Positions 58,059 to 64,000 of a stretch of DNA of 64,000 bases are shown here, one piece after another. The position numbers and the translations under genes are program-made. Source of the stretch: Zygnema cylindricum (Eukaryota > Streptophyta > Zygnematophyceae > Zygnematales > Zygnemataceae); assembly GCA_037447655.1 (NCBI GenBank), contig JBBHKE010002188.1:25787-89786 (forward strand). The letters run 5' to 3'. Under the pieces are notes generated by a model. The model was not told the origin of the DNA. It saw only the letters and a program-made list of their open reading frames with translations, and searched no databases. Each line of letters begins with the position of its first letter. The stretch's first letter is position 1.

Positions 58059-60242
58059 TACTTTACTGTAGTACAGTAGACGCATGTGTAAATCTATTAT
58101 TTCCTCCATATATAGTACCCTTAAGGCTGCGCTCCATTGGCTCATAAATCGCCCGTATCGTGTCACATAACGCACATCTACGTGATGATCAACTATTGCT
58201 AGATCTGGGTCATGATTACAAGGTAAAAAAAAATGCGTGAAAAATCTTCTGTATCCAGAGGTTTTACGCGTCAAAATTTTATTCTAGGATCAACTTCCGG
58301 ATTGGACGAATCAGGATCCTTTTTACGACAGCGAATAATATTTTTCGGAATTTTCACGTGAAATTTCAGCGAATCGTGCTTCCTCTTTCTTTAGAGCTAT
58401 TAGGGTACTTTCGCATGTAACCGAAACTTAGTCTTGTTACTTTGTTTTTAGCGAAGATTATCCTTACAGCTTTCACATCATTCGGATGTAAACGCAAATA
58501 ACTTGTTACTTAAAAAAGTGACTTACGCAGACGTGTACGAAACAATGTGACAGTTGGTGGTACCACAAAATGAGGCAAAACTTCCACTCGCCTTCAATTT
58601 GAGGCGTCTCTCCGCACGCTGTACAATTTTTATGACTTCGTAATGTCCGTACGCCACATTGTCGACGTGTCGAAACCCTAAATTACCTTTCGCTGTCGCA
58701 TAGAAATGCGTTTCCGTTTTTCGTATTTCGTTTTCCCAACTTCCCGACAGGTGCCCAATGTTTTTCACTTTTTCCTTACGCCTTATGTTTGAAGGACACG
58801 TGTGTTTGAGAGAGACGACCCCTTTACGGAATTCAACGCACGTAAAACAGTACGCACAGACTGGAAACGTGCAGTGTGATTCTTTTTTTGTACTCCGCGC
58901 ACAAAAATTGTAAAAAACTTTTGACACGTGCGACAACGTCTGCCTATTCGCTCACCTTATTGGACTTTATTTAAAATCACCTGAAAATCACCTCGCGAGG
59001 TGACTTGGTGTAAAATTTGAACATGTGCTGAAAGGACGCGAAAGTGGGCGAAATGCGTTAGATGACAAATTGCATCGCGCTAGACGACTAACTACTGTAC
59101 GTATAAAGTTTCAAGGAAACGCAACTTGTACGGTGGTAATTTCTATTTTTTGGTACGGCTGAGGATTTTCTCGTTTTTTCCTAAGTTATAGAGGAAAACG
59201 ATAAAAAATAAATGTAACTTTAGCATATGCGACCGTACAAGGGGAAATTACACACGTAGAAATAGAAAGATCTTTATAATTTTAGGGAATTGATCATGCC
59301 AGTGACAGTTTTGGTTGCGCACAGTCACTTACCTCATTTTGTGAAAGATTGTAAGTTTGAAGTACACAATGGTATAAGTAAAGTACCATTGATTCTAAAT
59401 TCGACGGTCAATCGGTTCGATAGCTTTGACTTTAAAAATATTGTTTCAGCCGCTTAAACTTTTGCTGCGCTTGCGAACGTCGACCGTCATAATGAAGTTA
59501 GCAATTCACACGGCCGGCGAACATTTATGGTAACAAAACTCCGGCAACCACATGTAAATAAAAGTGTTGCGGACAGTCACTTTTTGTCGTTACGTGAGCT
59601 CCACAGTGAAAGCGTGTTGGATATAAACTTGGACGTAAAATTTAAATTTAGTCGTCTAAGCGTTACATTGAATATAGACGCAAATTGAAACGGAACCTCT
59701 TTAAACTGAAGTACCGTCAGTCTAGTACAGAAATATGTAAATGCACAAAACGAAATTTCGTTGTAAATGTAAAAATGTTGATTCGTAGATAGTCTGGCTA
59801 AATTTCGTCGCGAGTGACGACGCACATTTTTTTCATTTGATTTCAATTGATATTTTCACGGCGCTCGTTTTATTATAATTTACAAAGTTTATTTCGTTTC
59901 GTGCGTTTTAATATTTACGTACAAGATTGATAGTACTTCAGTTTAAAGCATAGTTTAAAAGTAGGTGAAAGTAGGCCCATACAATATACCTATTGTACGC
60001 AAAACATACAATATGGCCTTAAGACCCATATTGTATTGGTCGCGAAATTAAAAATAATAGTATCAGGGTTGAGTTGTACATCAATCAATAGAGAATTAAA
60101 CGTCATGTCTAAATTTTGAAAAACATTCGGACAAATTTTTATTTTTTCGTGAGTTTTTAGTTATTTTTTATTTAAACTGTCAGATTTGGAGGATCGGACT
60201 ATCGCTGGTCAAAGTAGCGATCTAAGAATATCACATGAAAAG
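58059..60242. other. Gene-poor DNA with a dispersed repeat
   Basis: A 137-codon minus-strand frame at 58523-58936 has no known domain and no intron support. The repeat at 59289-59700 is the inverted mate of 32461-32876. Nothing else can be supported. Confidence 0.5.
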
Positions 60243-61373
60243 TGTTGATATTTCAGTATCTTCTAGGTCTTTATTAGGATAGGAAAAAGATTAGAGGCAG
60301 TTTGCCTCTAACTCCCATCTCCAAGCACCCACACTTGTTGTAGTCACTGAAGGCTAGAAAGGGAGTTAGAGCCATGGCTGCCTAAGCTCTCCAAAGAGAC
60401 AGGAGTAGATAATGGTAGGTTTTACTAAAATGGATCTTGACGTAACCAGGGTTTGATCCTGGAATCTGCCGTTCGTCAACACTCTGACAGCCGGTAGCTT
60501 TATCATATAGTATAGGATCATTGCTAGACAATATAGGGTAAAATAAATAAATAAACATTAATACGCAACATCTTTCATTTAACTAATTACGGGACGGGCA
60601 GTACACACAAATGAATTAGTGCGCACAAATTCCGGACAGCATAGAATTATCGAAACAATATTATTTTCGACGGCTATGATTAAATTGGGGTATTCATCGA
60701 ACGGCCGTGGTAGGAGCCGAGATTGCGGATAGGGCGTTTTGGCGTTTTTCGGACGCCACCACTCCTGATGACACGTGACGACATCGTACGGGTTTGCGGA
60801 ATTCCTGAAGTAGAAGACAACAAATCTGGATGTGACAAATGTCACCTGTATGGCTCTGTCGTACAGATGTCGTACAAAAAGTACACCGGCACCCGTACTT
60901 TTCAATACGATACAGTCGTGTGATTGATGTTGTACTTCAATAGAAGGGGTTTTAGAGAGGGAATAGGACTTAGAATATTTCTGGTAGGTAGTCGCATGTG
61001 TGAGAGAGCACCTTATATAAAAGGCTAACTTTGTGCAACCATAACAATCGATGTACTTGACCATTTTCAGTGTTTCTTTTTGCTACAGACTCACGGGAGT
61101 CCAAGCTACACAATGGTGTAGTCGGTCAGTGTTTTTTGTTTTCCAGGGTGGCTGCATTTCTAAGGGAAAGTCAAAGTGGGTGAATGTGTCCAAACCTCAT
61201 ATTCTAACTTTGCATTTTGTGGTGGAATTGAGCACACAGAAAATGTTATTTCACAGGGGTGAAGCTGTGTTGGGGTTTTGACTGTCAAGGGGTCAGTCAT
61301 TTGGGTTTATATCAAGTTAGGAGTCGGCACTATCTAGATTAACTTCTTTAGGATCTGCGATTTCTGTGGGCAA
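60243..61373 (+). repeat. Copia element C LTR and leader (plus strand)
   Basis: Begins TGTTGATATTTCAG and is very close to 31018-32160. It has the T-arm-like block at 60446-60462 and TATAAAAGG at about 61015. It is followed directly by gag. Confidence 0.82.
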
Positions 61374-62630
61374 TGGAGCACACAGAGTTTCAGGTTATGG
61401 GCCCACCATCTAGGATGCCTATATTCGATGGAACAAACTTCATTTTTTGGGAGTTTACGATAGAGGGATAGCTTTTCGAAAAGCACTTATGGGGAATTTT
61501 TTCGGGACAAGTGAGGTGTCCGCCACCGAGATTTGGTGGAACTCACTACGGCGGTTCATCTGGGGCTTCCCATGAAACCAACCGTATTTGAGATGCAACA
61601 GTAGGTGAAGGGAAAATTATTGCCATGGAAGGGGGAAGTGGGGAGAAGGAAAAAGAGACACCTATGGTGAGGGGAGCTAAGCTCTCCGCCACTGCTCCAC
61701 TTAGAGGGGTTATAAGTAAAACTGAAGAAAATGATAGTAAAATCTGGGAGTATAAAAACACTATAATTAAACATCTCATACTTAGAAATGTGTCTAAGTC
61801 CATAGCTATCACTCTTTTGAATCTAACCAAGTGTTCGGAAATTTGGGAAACACTAAGTCAGATTTATAAGAGTGAGACTATTCAGAGGCAACAAATAGTA
61901 AAACAAGAAATAGAGGCCTATGTTTATAAAAGCGGTAGCATGATAGACTTTTGCAATGATATTGCTGCGTTATATGTTGAGCTTGTAGTGCGAGATATAT
62001 AGAATCTGAGGAGAGGAAGATTTATACACTACTCATGAAACTCCTAGATGAGTACGAAAACATAATTTGTCGTATGCACGCAATGGATGGCTCCTCATGG
62101 ACTTGGAGCTTTACCATGGGGATAATTCTTGTGAGGGAAAGCACTTTGGAGCTTCGTAGGAGAAGTGACAAGGTGAATGCATTTACAATTGGTGGTGATT
62201 GGCGGAAGCGTGATGAGAGGAACGGGAGTAACGAGCGGAAGCTTGATGAAAGGAAGAAAGACAAAGGTAAACCTTATCGGAACTTTGGTATAAAGAGAGG
62301 GAGGGGAAAAAAAATGGGAGCTTTAAAAAAAGGGGTTTGCTTCTTTTGTATGGAACTGTGTCATTTTATGGAGAAATGCCCTTGTTTGGAAGAACTTAGA
62401 AGTTAGAATGTGGATGAGGAGGAAAAAGGGGAAGAGGAGAAAGAGGATGAAGATATGTTGGAGCTTCTCCGCATCTATAGTAGGGGGAAGAGAGAAAAGC
62501 ACACAGAAATTCCACGGAAGCAACAGTGTGCTTTTGGAGGTATAACGGAAGTTAAGAGAGGGGAGATATTTGAGCCAGTTCAAAATATTGAGGATAGTTT
62601 CATAGATATTTAGGAAGCAGAAAACTGGTC
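61374..62630 (+). pseudogene. Copia element C gag, decayed
   Basis: Starts MEHTEFQVMGPPSRMPIF (ATG at 61374), with stops at about 61470 and 61590. It then has HLILRNVSKSIAI, VYKSGSMIDFCNDI, LLMKLLDEYENI and a zinc knuckle CFFCMELCHFMEKC, followed by an acidic tract. A stop lies at about 62001 and others after the zinc knuckle. It is clearly the same family as the gags at 25270 and 28820 but diverged. Confidence 0.82.
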
Positions 62631-62786
62631 GGAAATGGAGACTTCAACGGATTCCGAGGAAACGAGAGAATTCATTCGAGAGGGGGTTTTAAAAGATAGG
62701 GGAGAAGATGAATATTTAATGAAAGGTTTAGGGGAGGATAAATATTTATTGGGAATAAATTAGAAATTGATAGTGGAAAGAATTCC

Positions 62787-63171
62787 ATGGGAGAGAGTGA
62801 AGAAAGTTCAGAAAATAGGGTAATCATCATGGATATGAGCTTGGAAGTTGTAGATTTTATGGGGAACTTAGTGAGGACTCTTGATTTAACGATAAATTTT
62901 GGGGGTAATGGTTTTGACATCACTAATGGGAGTGATGTCATCTATGAAGGTGTACCCGTAAAAAGGTTAGCTTCTGGGTGTGTGTTGCACATTGGAGATG
63001 GGGCTGGATGGTTGAATTGCAAGCGGGGAATTAGCTTTTGTAGGGATGGAAAAGAGATGAGGTGGATAATGTCTTTGCTCGGATATATGAAAAGTGGGAT
63101 GCTAAATAAAATGTATGATCAGCAAGATGGAATGTTTACTTCAGCTCAATTAATGGACCTTTTAAAATATG
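62787..63171 (+). CDS. Unidentified frame downstream of copia C gag
   Basis: Open from 62787 to the junction at about 63172 (it reads on to 63224 by chance). It starts MGESEESSENRVIIMDMS and includes FGGNGFDITNGSDVIYEG and GCVLHIGDGAGWLNC. The position is where copia protease should lie, but no DSG or DTG is seen. It may be a decayed protease/linker or foreign sequence. Confidence 0.3.
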
Positions 63172-63173
63172 AG

Positions 63174-64000
<827 letters not shown>

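Noticed and set aside
58523-58936. 137-codon minus-strand frame with a Cys cluster
   Set aside because: No recognisable zinc-finger spacing, no splice or start context, and a repeat-rich neighbourhood.

Overview
The window is nuclear DNA from a eukaryote, most likely a streptophyte (a charophyte alga or an early-diverging plant). Two spliced host genes support this: a complete lysine/histidine-type amino-acid transporter of the plant LHT class (11 exons, 440 codons) and the 5' end of a DHX35-type DEAH-box RNA helicase. Both have conventional GT-AG introns. I cannot name the species. The retroelement set, especially a Ty3/gypsy element that carries a cytosine methyltransferase, makes a charophyte attractive, but that is inference.

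Layout. 1-6 kb: AT-rich DNA with a small MITE and a badly decayed non-LTR retrotransposon, ending in a 10-N assembly gap. 6.1-9.9 kb: three helicase exons on the minus strand. Its long first intron holds a Harbinger-like MITE and a 70-bp tandem array built from the exon 1/intron 1 boundary. 10.7-12.3 kb: a broken hAT transposase. 12.5-25.2 kb: Ty3/gypsy DNA. One minus-strand element has one continuous frame for gag, protease, a C5 cytosine methyltransferase, reverse transcriptase and RNase H, followed by a truncated integrase. LTR copies in the opposite orientation lie beyond it. 25.2-32.2 kb: nested Ty1/copia fragments. 33.3-42.6 kb: hAT elements with related MITEs nested inside. 42.9-45.9 kb: a TIR element split by a 5'-truncated non-LTR retrotransposon of the restriction-like-endonuclease type, with a clean 9-bp target duplication. 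46-54 kb: the transporter gene. 54-60 kb: gene-poor DNA with MITEs. 60.2-64 kb: two more copia fragments facing each other, ending in a long TA microsatellite.

How it fits together. The two host genes are unrelated and face the same way. Everything else is a mobile-element graveyard in which order of insertion can be read from the nesting (hAT, then TIR MITE, then Harbinger MITE; copia B, then copia A; TIR element, then LINE). The most notable item is the protease-methyltransferase-RT fusion. Nearly all its inactivating lesions are in-frame stops that one C-to-T change would explain, which fits decay of a methylated element. The second is the minisatellite that repeats the donor splice site of helicase exon 1 seven times.
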